This document shows positions 51,417 to 60,318 of a stretch of 64,000 nt of DNA, piece after piece (position 1 is the first letter of the stretch; each line of letters opens with the position of its first letter). The notes under the pieces are model-generated. The model was not told the DNA's origin. It did no database searches and saw only the letters and a list, made by a program, of their open reading frames with translations. This DNA comes from Pseudodesulfovibrio sp. S3 (GTDB lineage Bacteria > Desulfobacterota > Desulfovibrionia > Desulfovibrionales > Desulfovibrionaceae). Where the stretch lies: the NCBI RefSeq assembly GCF_004025585.1, contig NZ_QTZO01000005.1, forward strand, positions 1-64,000, in the 5' to 3' direction. The position numbers and the translations under genes are program-made.

Positions 51417-52328
51417 CTATATCTTGGTGGACTGCGGCATGCCGAACAGTCCGGTAGGTTTCATCCAGAGGATGACGAGCAGGATCGTGAAGGCGAACAG
51501 GTCGCGGTAGGTGGACGGGAACACGGTGACCACGCCGACCTCGATGAAGCCGAGCAGGAATCCGCCGTAGAACGCGCCCCGGATGTCGCCGATACCCCCG
51601 ACGACCGCCGCGATGAAAGCCTTCCAGCCGATGATCATGCCCATGAACGGCTCAAGCACCGGGTAGGACATGGCAAAGAGCAGTCCGGCCAGTCCGGCGA
51701 AGGCGGAACCGAGGACGAACGTGAATACGATGATGGCGTCAATGGGGATGCCCATGAGCGGGATGGCGAACTTGTCGTAGGAGATGCCGCGCATGGCCAT
51801 GCCGATCTTGGTCTTGGTAACGATGAAATTCAGGAAGATGAAGACCGCGACGGCTGCAACGATGACGATCACCTTGAGGTTGGTGATGGTCACGCCTCCG
51901 AGATTCCAGATGGTTTTTTCCACCAATTCGGGAAACTTCAACCGGCTGGCGCCGAGCACGGCCAGGTTGGAGTATTCGAGGATCAGGCCGCACATGAGCG
52001 CGGTGATGACTACGTAGAGCCGGTGCGCGCCTTTGCGGCGCAGGGGCCGGTAGGCAACGCGTTCCAGGGTGACGCCCACGCAGGCGGTCAGGAACATGGT
52101 CAGCGGCACGGCGAGCAGGAAGGTCACCAGGGGCGACAGCCCGACCATTGGGCCGAGCAGGAACCCGGCCACGAAAAACGCGATGTATGCGCCGACCATG
52201 AAGATGTCTCCATGGGCGAAGTTGATCAGCCGCAACACGCCGTATACCAGGGTGTAGCCAAGCGCGATGAGCGCATAGAAGCTTCCCCACTGGAGGGCGT
52301 TCAATATATTCTGAATTATGAAGTCCAC
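51417..52328 (-). CDS. livH: Branched-chain amino acid ABC transporter permease LivH
   Basis: 303 residues, about eight membrane segments. NALQWGSFYALIALGYTLVYGVLRLINFAHGDIFMVGAY is the LivH signature; a second conserved segment is FTFVLGSAFAGLAGLLFAMSYPVLEPFMG. The start is GTG at 52328. A hairpin lies between it and the livK gene upstream. Confidence 0.93.
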   Translation of the reverse strand: MDFIIQNILNALQWGSFYALIALGYTLVYGVLRLINFAHGDIFMVGAYIAFFVAGFLLGPMVGLSPLVTFLLAVPLTMFLTACVGVTLERVAYRPLRRKGAHRLYVVITALMCGLILEYSNLAVLGASRLKFPELVEKTIWNLGGVTITNLKVIVIVAAVAVFIFLNFIVTKTKIGMAMRGISYDKFAIPLMGIPIDAIIVFTFVLGSAFAGLAGLLFAMSYPVLEPFMGMIIGWKAFIAAVVGGIGDIRGAFYGGFLLGFIEVGVVTVFPSTYRDLFAFTILLVILWMKPTGLFGMPQSTKI

Positions 52329-52403
52329 TTTTCCACTTCCCGAGAAAGATGTTTGGCCTGAGCATAGTGTACGGGATGAGCTGCCCGTATTCTCAGTAAA
52401 AGA

Positions 52404-52425
52404 GCGGGGGCCTTGTGGCCCCCGC
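52404..52425 (-). terminator. Attenuator-like hairpin between livK and livH
   Basis: GCGGGGGCC and GGCCCCCGC pair around TTGT; TTTT follows on the minus strand. A partial terminator here would give more binding protein than permease message, as is common in such operons. Confidence 0.75.
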
Positions 52426-52451
52426 CCGATTAATCACGGTACGTCAACTGC

Positions 52452-53633
52452 TTACGGGCAAACAGACTCTTCAAAGACGAATTCGCCCTTGTCGGAGATC
52501 TTGACGACAACGGCGCACTTGATGGGATCGCCCTGTGCGTCGAACTTGGAGGAACCGGTGATACCGTCAAAGGACTTGATGGCAGACAGGCCGTCGCGGA
52601 TCAGGGAGCGCATCTCGACCGGGTCGGACACGACCTTGCCGGCGTTCTTGATGGCTTCGAGCATGATGCCGATGGAATCCCAGGTCAGGGCGGCGTAGTC
52701 GGCCGGGGTGGCGCCGTAGGCTGCTTCATAACGATCAATGAAGACCTTGGTGGCACCCTTGGCGCCGGCAGCGGCGTAGTGGGTGGAGAAGTAGTTGCCG
52801 AAGCACACGTCGCCGCACAGCTTGATCAGGTCAGGGGTGCCCCAGGCGTCGGAACCCATGAAGGGACCGGTGTAGCCGAGGTCACGTGCCTGCTGGATGA
52901 TCAGGGCAACCTGATTGTAGTTGTCCGGGACAAAGATGAAGTCCGGGTTGGCTGCAATGATGGTGGTCAACTGAGCGGAGAAATCCTGGTCCTTGGTGCC
53001 GTGGGACTCAAAAGCCACGACCGGGCCGAGGTTTTTGGCTTCCCAGGAGGACTTGAAGATTTCGGCCAATCCCTTGGAGTAGTCGTTGGACACGTCGAAG
53101 AGGACGGCAGAGGTCTTGGCGTCAAATTTTTTGGCCGCGAAGTCGGCGACAACCGGACCCTGGAAAGGATCGAGGAAGGCTGCGCGGAAGACCCAGGGGC
53201 GGTCCAGGGTGGTGTTCGGGTTGGTGGACCACGGAGAAATCATGGGTACGTGGTTGTCGTTGCAGGTACCGCCGGCGGGCACGGCCTGTTTGGAGGAGTT
53301 GGGGCCGATAATGGCGACGACATTTTCCTGGTCGATGAGCTTCAGGGCCACGTTGGTGGCGGATTCGGCCTTGGATTCGTTATCCATGTAGACGAATTCG
53401 AGCATGTACTTCTGGCCGCCGACTTCCAGGCCGCCAGCGTCGTTGATGTCCTTGAGGTACATCTCGGCAGCGTTCTTGGAGCCTTCGCCAACTTCCGGGA
53501 TATCACCGGTCAGGGGCAGGTTGAAACCGATTTTAATGGTATTGGCTTTGTCTTCGCCGCAACCGGCCAGCAGAAAGGCGCAGCAGACCAACATCAGGGT
53601 CAGCAGGCCAACACATTTAAGAAAACCTTTCAT
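52452..53633 (-). CDS. livK: Branched-chain amino acid ABC substrate-binding protein (LivK-like)
   Basis: 393 residues. A lipoprotein signal (LMLVCCAFLLAGCGED, lipobox LAGC) then a type I periplasmic-binding fold: IKIGFNLPLTGDIPEVGEGSKNAAEMYLKDINDAGG, VVAIIGPNSSKQAVPAG, PNTTLDRPWVFRAAF. The second of two adjacent ATGs fits better, with AGGAGG 5 bases upstream. First gene of the liv operon. Confidence 0.92.
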   Translation of the reverse strand: MKGFLKCVGLLTLMLVCCAFLLAGCGEDKANTIKIGFNLPLTGDIPEVGEGSKNAAEMYLKDINDAGGLEVGGQKYMLEFVYMDNESKAESATNVALKLIDQENVVAIIGPNSSKQAVPAGGTCNDNHVPMISPWSTNPNTTLDRPWVFRAAFLDPFQGPVVADFAAKKFDAKTSAVLFDVSNDYSKGLAEIFKSSWEAKNLGPVVAFESHGTKDQDFSAQLTTIIAANPDFIFVPDNYNQVALIIQQARDLGYTGPFMGSDAWGTPDLIKLCGDVCFGNYFSTHYAAAGAKGATKVFIDRYEAAYGATPADYAALTWDSIGIMLEAIKNAGKVVSDPVEMRSLIRDGLSAIKSFDGITGSSKFDAQGDPIKCAVVVKISDKGEFVFEESVCP

Positions 53634-53636
53634 CAT

Positions 53637-53991
53637 TTCCTCCTCTCATAGGAATTTGAATTACCAAAGGTATAAAACAAGATTGTTTCATACATTAAAT
53701 GGAACCTGAGTAAAAGAGTTTTTCCGTGCGACATTTTTGCAAAAACAGTGGTATGGTTGAATAAATTGCGTATTTATTGGTCATATTGCCATAAATAGTC
53801 ATGTTGATCTTTCTAAAAGAAAATTTCATTTGCCATAAATGTAAATAATACTCGTTGTAATTGAGGGGAAATCGGATGAGTCCGGCCGGAACGGCCAGTC
53901 GCAGTACTGTTTTTCATGGGAGAAAAAGGGTTGAGCCATGGGCGCGAGCAGGACGTACTCGGTGCCGCATGGCTACTCACAGTCATTAAGC
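53637..53991. other. AT-rich liv regulatory region with an 11-bp direct repeat
   Basis: No gene. TTGCCATAAAT occurs at 53786-53796 and 53830-53840, exactly 44 bases apart (about four helical turns). The first copy also forms an imperfect dyad with ATTTATTGG just upstream. These could be operator sites for the liv operon. Confidence 0.4.
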
Positions 53992-54029
53992 AAAGGCGGC
54001 CAATTCCGGGATGGGAATTGGCCGCCTTT
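53992..54029. terminator. Terminator downstream of the acyl-CoA ligase gene
   Basis: AAAGGCGGCCAATTCC and its exact reverse complement around a six-base loop; lies 20 bases after the ligase stop codon. Confidence 0.85.
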
Positions 54030-54048
54030 CTGTTTTTTGCTGCAGGTG

Positions 54049-55788
54049 TCACGCCTGGCCGGTCTGGTCGGCAGTGGCCTTTGCTTCGGCGCGTTTCCTG
54101 TTCCTGCTTTTGCCCTTGGCTATTTCCTCTTCACGCAGGGCGCGACGGAGCACCTTGCCCACCATGGTCTTGGGCAGTTCCGTCCGGAACTCCACCTGGC
54201 GGGGCACCTTGTAGCTTGCCAATTTTTCGCGGCAGAAGGAAATGACGTTGCTGGGGGAAAGCTCCTCCCCGTCCTGGGCGACCACAAAGGCCTTGACGAT
54301 CTCGCCGCGCGCTGCGTGGGGAATGCCCACGGACACGGCCTCCTTGATCTTGGGGTGGGAGTGCAGGACTTCGTCGATTTCGCGTGGGTAGATGTTGTAG
54401 CCCCCGGAGATGATCAGGTCTTTCTTGCGGTCCACGATGTAGAAGTAGCCCTCTTCATCCATGGTGGCGATGTCGCCCGTGTAGAGCCAGCCGTTCCTGA
54501 GTACGTCGGCCGTGGCATCGGGGCGGTTGAAATATCCCTTCATGATTTGGGGGCCGCGGACCACCAGTTCGCCGCGTTTGCCCGGAGGCAAGGGGTCGCC
54601 GCCCACTTCCATGTCCACGATCTTGGCGTCCGTATCCGGGAACGGCAGGCCTATGGAGCCGTATTTGCTGACGCCTTCCAGCGGATTGAAATGCGTGACC
54701 GGCGAGGCTTCGGTCAGACCGTATCCCTCGGTGATGGGGGTGCCGCCCGCCCGTTCCTTGAATTGCTCCATGTATTCCACCGGCATGGGGGCGGACCCGG
54801 AAACGCATACGTCAATGGATTTGAGGTCGTATTTGTCGATGTCCTTTTGCTGGAGCAGGGAAATATAGAGGGAGGGCGCTCCCGGAAAAACCGTGGGTTT
54901 GAGTTTCTGGATACCCTTGAGCACGTCCTGGGGTACGTAGCGGGGGAAGGGAGCCAGGGTCGCGCCCAGGCTGGTGGGCCAGGCCAGGCAGGTGGTCAGA
55001 CCATAAATATGGAAATAGGGCAGGATGCCGAGAAAGGTTTCCTTTTTCTTGCCCAGGGTGTGCATCATGGCGTGGCATTGCTGCATGTTCGCGCCGATGT
55101 TGAAATGGGTCAGGATACACCCCTTGGCCACACCCGTGGTGCCGCCGGTGTATTGCAGCAGGGCCGTGTCTTCAGCGTCGACCCTCTGGTCCGTGTATTT
55201 TTCACGGCCTTTTGTCAGTTGCTTGAACGGCAGCACGTTCTTGCCGTCATAGGGAACCTTGGGGGACGATCCGTTCTTTTTGGCCTGAAGGGCGTAGAGC
55301 GCGTTCATGGGGAATTTCAGCCCTTCGCCGATGGTGGTGATGTAGAACCGTTCCACCGGAATGGACTCGCGCAGTTTGGAGAGTTTGGGCCAGAGCAGGT
55401 CCAGGGTGATGCAGCAGCGCACCCCGGCATCGTTGAACTGGTGGATGATCTCGGTCTCCATGTACAGGGGGTTGGTCATGACCCCGATGGCGCCGGCCCG
55501 TAGTACGCCCCAGAAGGCGATGATGGTCTGGGGCAGGTTGGGCAGCATCAATGCCACCCTGTCACCTTTGCGTACGCCCGAAGCCTTGAGGTTGGCCGCG
55601 AAAATTTCGCTCTGGACCTTAAGCTTGGCATAGTTGATCGACCAGTTTTTAAAGACGATGGCCTTTCGCTTGGGCCACTTGTGCGCAGCTCGGTCCAGGA
55701 ATTTGAACAGCGGTATCTTGTCGTAATCCAGGGTGGGCGGGACGTCAGGGTCGTAGGCCTTGAGCCAGGGGCGGTCGAGTTGATCCAT
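54049..55788 (-). CDS. Long-chain acyl-CoA synthetase (AMP-forming)
   Basis: 579 residues. AMP-binding motif QYTGGTTGVAKGCILTHFN, GYGLTEASPVTHFNP, the A8-type GWLYTGDIATMDEEGYFYIVDRKKDLIISGGYNIYPREIDEVL and the final YKVPRQVEFRTELPKTMVGKVLRRALRE with its catalytic Lys are all present. A basic Ala/Lys-rich tail of about 25 residues is added. It activates fatty acids for degradation or lipid synthesis. FadD-like, but the substrate range is not fixed. Confidence 0.9.
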   Translation of the reverse strand: MDQLDRPWLKAYDPDVPPTLDYDKIPLFKFLDRAAHKWPKRKAIVFKNWSINYAKLKVQSEIFAANLKASGVRKGDRVALMLPNLPQTIIAFWGVLRAGAIGVMTNPLYMETEIIHQFNDAGVRCCITLDLLWPKLSKLRESIPVERFYITTIGEGLKFPMNALYALQAKKNGSSPKVPYDGKNVLPFKQLTKGREKYTDQRVDAEDTALLQYTGGTTGVAKGCILTHFNIGANMQQCHAMMHTLGKKKETFLGILPYFHIYGLTTCLAWPTSLGATLAPFPRYVPQDVLKGIQKLKPTVFPGAPSLYISLLQQKDIDKYDLKSIDVCVSGSAPMPVEYMEQFKERAGGTPITEGYGLTEASPVTHFNPLEGVSKYGSIGLPFPDTDAKIVDMEVGGDPLPPGKRGELVVRGPQIMKGYFNRPDATADVLRNGWLYTGDIATMDEEGYFYIVDRKKDLIISGGYNIYPREIDEVLHSHPKIKEAVSVGIPHAARGEIVKAFVVAQDGEELSPSNVISFCREKLASYKVPRQVEFRTELPKTMVGKVLRRALREEEIAKGKSRNRKRAEAKATADQTGQA

Positions 55789-56302
55789 TTAAAGGGTGTC
55801 CTCTGTGGGTTTCGATTCGAAATGCCCGGCGACCGTATAATAGGCCGGTCACGGGGTCAATATGGTGTGTTTGAAACAGGTGAGGTCGGACTTTTGACGC
55901 CTGCATGGCCCTGGCGGTCCTGAGAAGGGGATTTCGTTCATGTTGCGAATGAAAAGATGGAAAAATAAAATGATGTTAATCAATGCGTTATATCCATTTG
56001 AATAAATGGACGACAGAAGTAAAAGCCCCTTGGCAGATTCTTTGCATTGCATATCTCACTTCCCGATGGGGGAAATGATTGCCCTCCGGCTAAAGTCGGA
56101 AGCCGGAAGAGCCGATTATTCAATATGTCAACGATTGGTTTTGATGCCGGTTAAGGGATCGGAAACCGATCAAAGCCCGGAAACCTCTGCGGGGCTGGTA
56201 AGTTGACAGGGTGGCGACCCATGTCTAGAGTGACAAACTCGGCCCTGCTGAGCGCCACTGAGATGGATGAATCATTGACCGAACGAATGACTGAGAGAAC
56301 TC
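55789..56302. other. Intergenic region between divergent units
   Basis: No credible gene. A 13-bp palindrome TTTCGA-T-TCGAAA (55810-55822) lies 22 bases upstream of the acyl-CoA ligase start and could be an operator. AT-rich sequence near 55940-56000 may hold promoters; I see no clear -35/-10 pair. Confidence 0.4.
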
Positions 56303-56950
56303 ATGGCAGATCAATTTCAAAATGTGGCGACCGGGATGCTGATAACCAACGGGCTTTACCTCAAACCGAGCAAGAGTACCCGGGTGTTGGCCATTCTGGA
56401 TGCCCTTTCCAGGGATTCCAGTTCTTCCCAGTTCGAACTTGGGAGGCAGTTGAATTTATCGGGAGCCATGGTCAACCAATACCTCAAGCAGCTTCAGGGC
56501 GATGGCTTGGTGGAGTTTTTCCCCATTAACGGCAAAAGCTACCACTATACGCTCACGGAACGCGGCGAACAGGCCAGGCGGAAGATGTTTTCGGATTATT
56601 CCTCGGAAACGGTTCGCCTCTATTCCACCATCAAGGAGTTCGTCCTCGACAAGCTGAAGCACCTGAACAAGGAAGGCAAGCGCCGGCTGGCCCTTTTCGG
56701 GGCATCCGAGACATGCGAAGTGGTGCTTTCCGCCCTCAGGGGCACGCCGTTCCAGGTCATGATCCTTCTTGACAACGATACCAAGAAACAGGGGCAGATT
56801 TTCAATGGCCATGTGGTTTCCGCACCACATGTTCTGGATCAGGTGGACTGCGACGCCGTGGTCATCACCTCCTTTGGCAAGCAGGGCGAGATATTTGAGC
56901 AGCTCAAGCCGTATTCCGAAAAGCGCGGATTCCAAATTGTGAGATTCTGA
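56303..56950 (+). CDS. Winged-helix regulator with C-terminal Rossmann-like domain
   Basis: 215 residues. The N-terminal ~90 form a MarR/Lrp-like wHTH (STRVLAILDALSRDSSSSQFELGRQLNLSGAMVNQYLKQLQGDGLVEFF). From ~120, RLALFGASETCEVVLSALRGTPFQVMILLDNDTKKQGQIFNGHVV followed by CDAVVITSFGKQGEIFEQL is a Rossmann-like fold with a GASE loop, seen in CoA-binding and PglD-like sugar proteins. It ends one base before the next gene, a sialic-acid-type synthase, so the two are coupled. Probably senses a metabolite of surface-sugar synthesis (inference). Confidence 0.8.
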   Translation: MADQFQNVATGMLITNGLYLKPSKSTRVLAILDALSRDSSSSQFELGRQLNLSGAMVNQYLKQLQGDGLVEFFPINGKSYHYTLTERGEQARRKMFSDYSSETVRLYSTIKEFVLDKLKHLNKEGKRRLALFGASETCEVVLSALRGTPFQVMILLDNDTKKQGQIFNGHVVSAPHVLDQVDCDAVVITSFGKQGEIFEQLKPYSEKRGFQIVRF

Positions 56951-56951
56951 C

Positions 56952-58043
56952 ATGAAACAGATTCAGTCCGTCACACTTCGTTCAGGCATTACCATCGGCA
57001 AGGGACACCCCTGCTTCGTGGTCGCCGAAATCGGCAACAATCATCAGGGCGAATTTGATATCGCCAAGCAGATGATCGATGAGGCCGCCGCCGCCGGCGT
57101 GCAGGGCGTCAAGTTCCAGAAACGGGACAATGACGCGCTGCTGACCCGGGAGGGGAGGGCCGCTGCCTATACCGGACCCAACAGCTTCGGGCCCACTTAC
57201 GGGGAGCATCGCAACGCCCTTGAACTGTCCATCGGGCAGATGGCGCAGCTCAAGGAGTACAGTGAATCCCTCGGGCTGGTCTTTTTTGCCTCGGCCTGGG
57301 ACGATCCGAGCCTGGCCCAAATCCTGGACCTGGACGTGGAGCTGCTGAAAATCAGTTCCGCTGAACTGGTCAATGTGCCTTTGGTCCGTAAATATGCGGC
57401 CGCCGGGATTCCCATCATTCTTTCCACGGGCATGAGCGGTCTTGATGACATTGATGTGGCTCTGGCCGAAATTCAGTCCTATCACGCTGACGTAGTACTC
57501 CTGCATTGCAATTCCACCTATCCCTGCCCGGAAGAACAGATCGGCCTGCCGGTCATGGACGCCCTGCGCGACCGTTACGGTCTCCCCGTGGGGTATTCGG
57601 GACACGAGAAAGGCATCGGTCCCAGTGTTGCTGCGGCCGCTCTGGGGGCGTGTGTGGTGGAGCGTCATTTTACTCTGGACAAGACCTTGAAGGGGACCGA
57701 TCACCAGGCATCCTTGGAGCCGCAGGAACTGGCCAGCATGGTGACCATGATCCGTGAGGTGGAGAAGGCGCTCCAGATCAAGGGCAAAGTTGTCTTTCCC
57801 GATGAACAGGCCGCTGCCAAGAAGCTGAGAAAATGCATCGTGTTTTCGCGCGACCTGCCGGCGGGCCATATCCTTACCGAAGCCGACCTGACCACCCGTT
57901 GCCCGCGCGTGGGTGTCTCCCCGGTACATTGGGACGAGGTCATCGGCGTTGCGCTCAACCGTTCGGTCAAGCACGAGGAGCCGGTCCAATGGGATGCACT
58001 GAGTCTGGCCGAAACCGAATGCGTCGGAGCCGTATCGTCTTGA
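56952..58043 (+). CDS. N-acetylneuraminate/legionaminate/pseudaminate synthase family (NeuB-like)
   Basis: 363 residues. It condenses phosphoenolpyruvate with an N-acetyl hexose to a nonulosonic acid. CFVVAEIGNNHQGEFDIAKQMIDEAAAAGVQGVKFQKR, ILSTGMS, HCNSTYPCPEE and GYSGHEKGIGPSVAAAALGACVVERHFTLDKTLKGTDHQASLEP are the family signatures. A SAF-like antifreeze domain (RSIVFSRDLPAGHILTEADLTTRCPR variant) closes the protein. No CMP-sugar synthetase or epimerase gene is adjacent. The exact product is not determined. Confidence 0.9.
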   Translation: MKQIQSVTLRSGITIGKGHPCFVVAEIGNNHQGEFDIAKQMIDEAAAAGVQGVKFQKRDNDALLTREGRAAAYTGPNSFGPTYGEHRNALELSIGQMAQLKEYSESLGLVFFASAWDDPSLAQILDLDVELLKISSAELVNVPLVRKYAAAGIPIILSTGMSGLDDIDVALAEIQSYHADVVLLHCNSTYPCPEEQIGLPVMDALRDRYGLPVGYSGHEKGIGPSVAAAALGACVVERHFTLDKTLKGTDHQASLEPQELASMVTMIREVEKALQIKGKVVFPDEQAAAKKLRKCIVFSRDLPAGHILTEADLTTRCPRVGVSPVHWDEVIGVALNRSVKHEEPVQWDALSLAETECVGAVSS

Positions 58044-58065
58044 TTTTAATGATTTTGTCGATAAA

Positions 58066-58098
58066 AAAAGCACCGTGGCGACACGGTGTTTTTTTTTG
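58066..58098 (+). terminator. Intrinsic terminator after the NeuB-like gene
   Basis: CACCGTG, GCGA, CACGGTG with A-run before and nine or more T after. Confidence 0.92.
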
Positions 58099-58212
58099 TG
58101 ATCAGACCATGGCAAGCTGAAAAGGCGCAAAGGTATAAAAAATCATTCATTTATTGGCGGTCGGCGTGCTACTGATGTCGGAAGGTGCTCACACGTAGCT
58201 GGAGGAGGAAGG

Positions 58213-59172
58213 ATGAGCCAAACGGATATCTTGCTGGAAACGGGAACAAATGAACTCGAAATAATAGAATTTTTCATCAATGAAGAGACCCCCAAGGGGG
58301 TTGAGACGCATTATTTCGGTGTCAATGTCGCCAAGGTTCTGGAAGTGGTGGAGGCCCCCGAGGGGTTGGAAGGTTCAGAAGCAGCCGTTCACCCGAGTTT
58401 TCTTGGCACCATCCCCTTGCGCGACCTGATCCTTCCGGTGGTGGACCTGAGTGTGTGGCTGAATATCACCCGTACCCATGAGGTGAACGAGCCGATCATC
58501 GTGACGGAGTTCAACGCCATGATCACCGGGTTCCTTGTGTCTGGCGTAACCCAGATCCATCGGGTCAACTGGGCTGACGTGGAGCCTCCGTGCAAATATT
58601 TTTCCGCTCTGGACACTAATTGCATCACCGGGACCATCAAGATAAATGATCGCTTTGTGATCATGCTCGATCTTGAGATGGTCCTGGCCGATCTTGATGA
58701 ATCGGGTCAGACCCAGACCAATCTGACCAGTCTTGTTTCGGATGTGCGGTACAGGGCGCTTGTCGCTGACGACTCCACTTCGGTGCGGCACTTGCTCGAA
58801 AAGAATTTCACGGCGGCCAATTTCGAGGTCACTGTGGTCGGAGACGGAGCCGAGGCCTGGGCCAAGCTCGGAGCCATCAAAGCGCAGGCCCTGTCAGAAG
58901 GTAAAAGCCCACTGGACTACCTGGATGTGGTGGTTTCGGATGTGGAGATGCCCCAGATGGACGGCTACACCCTGACCCGCCGCATAAAAGAAGACCCTGT
59001 TCTCAAGGTGCTTCCAGTGACCCTGTTCTCGTCTCTCATCTCCAAGTCCGTCCTGCATAAGGGCAAGGCGGTCATGGCCGATGCCCAGGTGACCAAACCG
59101 GAATTCGACGGCCTCACGAGCAAGGTCATTGATTTGATCAAGGGCTGGGATCGGGGAGATGCGGTGGATTAG
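58213..59172 (+). CDS. cheV: Chemotaxis protein CheV
   Basis: 319 residues. CheW-like domain at ~1-175 (ELEIIEFFINEE, VNVAKVLEVVE, HPSFLGTIPLRDLILPVVDLSVWL, GTIKINDRFVIMLDLEMVL), then a receiver at ~190-319: acidic pair in ALVADDSTSVR, phospho-acceptor D243 in VSDVEMPQMDG, K295 in VTKPEF. CheV couples receptors to CheA and tunes the signal by phosphorylation. GGAGGAAGG precedes the ATG. Its last four bases overlap the convergent DUF2325 gene. Confidence 0.95.
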   Translation: MSQTDILLETGTNELEIIEFFINEETPKGVETHYFGVNVAKVLEVVEAPEGLEGSEAAVHPSFLGTIPLRDLILPVVDLSVWLNITRTHEVNEPIIVTEFNAMITGFLVSGVTQIHRVNWADVEPPCKYFSALDTNCITGTIKINDRFVIMLDLEMVLADLDESGQTQTNLTSLVSDVRYRALVADDSTSVRHLLEKNFTAANFEVTVVGDGAEAWAKLGAIKAQALSEGKSPLDYLDVVVSDVEMPQMDGYTLTRRIKEDPVLKVLPVTLFSSLISKSVLHKGKAVMADAQVTKPEFDGLTSKVIDLIKGWDRGDAVD

Positions 59173-59450
59173 CCGGCCATTTCCTCAAGCTGCTTGCGCA
59201 GGGTGCTCAGACCACATGAGTGATGCATGTACACAGGCACGCCCTTGCCACGGACAGCATCAAGGACTTCTGTCCTGGCTTTGTGGGAGACCTTGTTGGT
59301 GAACATGACCACGAAATCCACATTGCCGAGCGTCTTGGATATTTTCCGTTCTTTTCCTGTAAAGTGTTTGATCTTTATACCATTTTTTTTGGCTTCAGTC
59401 AGGTATTCCTTTTTCAGCCGGTCCATTCCGCCAATGATTGCTGCGCACAT
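59169..59450 (-). CDS. DUF2325 domain protein
   Basis: 93 residues. AAIIGGMDRLKKEYLTEAKKNGIKIKHFTGKERKISKTLGNVDFVVMFTNKVSHKARTEVLDAV followed by HHSCGLSTLRKQLEE matches DUF2325, a small Rossmann-like family. Function unknown. AGGAG lies 7 bases before the ATG. A Fur-type palindrome lies 23 bases upstream of the start, so the gene is probably repressed by iron. Confidence 0.87.
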   Translation of the reverse strand: MCAAIIGGMDRLKKEYLTEAKKNGIKIKHFTGKERKISKTLGNVDFVVMFTNKVSHKARTEVLDAVRGKGVPVYMHHSCGLSTLRKQLEEMAG

Positions 59451-59472
59451 GATATTCTCCTGTTTTGTTGAA

Positions 59473-59491
59473 ATTGAAAATCGTTTTCAAT
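59473..59491. promoter_or_regulatory. Predicted Fur box upstream of the DUF2325 gene
   Basis: ATTGAAAA-TCG-TTTTCAAT is a perfect 8-3-8 inverted repeat; read as 7-1-7 it is TGAAAAT-C-GTTTTCA, one base from symmetric and close to the Fur consensus TGATAAT-n-ATTATCA. Confidence 0.65.
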
Positions 59492-59605
59492 AAATACAGA
59501 GAGCAGTCAGGGGTGTCAAGCGCAGAATAATATGAGCGGTCTTTTTTTTCCTGATGCCGGATTCACGGCATGCAGGGTCCGGGGAGTGAACGGATGGGGC
59601 AGCCC

Positions 59606-60187
59606 CTACCCGGCATCTGGCAGATTGCGCAGCTTTTTCCCGTCATGCCAGGCCCGGCCCACCTGTTCGCCCACGGCCCAGAAGCGGTTGTCCGGCATGG
59701 TCAGGGTGAAGGGCTTGACCTTTTTGATGTCCACATATCCGTCGGTCAGGAATTGTTCCTCGGTCCAGGCCGCCACCAGCTCGCCGACGAACAGGGTGTC
59801 GTTGCTTAACTCCATCTGCTGGAGCAGGCGGAATTCCATGGAGAGTGGGCACTGCCGGATGAGCGGGGCGTTCGCCAGTTCCCCGAAGTGGACGTCGAAC
59901 AGGTCGGATTTGTCGGTCCGGTTTCCTGAGGCCAGTCCCACGTAGTCGGTCTCGGCGACCATGTCTACGGACGGGATGTTGATGGAGTACTCGCCTGTTG
60001 CCAGGATGGCCCTGTGGCTGGCGTGGCGCTTATTGACGGCCATACCCATGAGGCACGGCTTGGAGTTGACCCTCGTGACCCAGGCCATGGCCATGAAGTT
60101 GGGTTTGCCGTCGAGCATGGTTCCCAGGATGGTCTGAGGCTCGGGCAGGATAAAGGCGTTGTCGCCGATGTTGATACGTCCGTTCAT
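59606..60187 (-). CDS. Flavin reductase family protein (flavoredoxin-like)
   Basis: 193 residues. FMN-binding split-barrel: QTILGTMLDGKPNFMAMAWVTRVNSKPCLMGMAVNKRHASHRAILATGEYSINIPSVDMVAETDYVGLASGNRTDKSD. This is the pattern of Desulfovibrio flavoredoxin. It probably passes electrons between flavin and partner redox proteins. GGGAG lies 8 bases before the ATG. It is downstream of, and probably controlled by, the adjacent MarR-type repressor. Confidence 0.88.
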   Translation of the reverse strand: MNGRINIGDNAFILPEPQTILGTMLDGKPNFMAMAWVTRVNSKPCLMGMAVNKRHASHRAILATGEYSINIPSVDMVAETDYVGLASGNRTDKSDLFDVHFGELANAPLIRQCPLSMEFRLLQQMELSNDTLFVGELVAAWTEEQFLTDGYVDIKKVKPFTLTMPDNRFWAVGEQVGRAWHDGKKLRNLPDAG

Positions 60188-60264
60188 GGTGTTTCTCCCT
60201 TTTTGACAGTAAGGTTGTTTTGCCGGAGCCCGTTTACCCGACGACCGTTTTCGACCGGGCGTTG

Positions 60265-60278
60265 TGTATGTACATACA
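60265..60278. promoter_or_regulatory. Predicted MarR operator, site 1 (flavin reductase promoter)
   Basis: TGTATGTACATACA, a perfect 14-bp palindrome, 78 bases upstream of the flavin reductase start. The core GTATG-n2-CATAC is shared with site 2 at 60763-60784. Confidence 0.65.
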
Positions 60279-60318
60279 TCCTTTCGAAAAAAACCGGGTC
60301 CAGTGCTTCCGGGTGTGG

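Noticed and set aside
53938-55503. 521-residue plus-strand open frame opposite the acyl-CoA ligase
   Set aside because: The minus-strand gene has every AMP-ligase motif; the plus frame has none and no ribosome-binding site.
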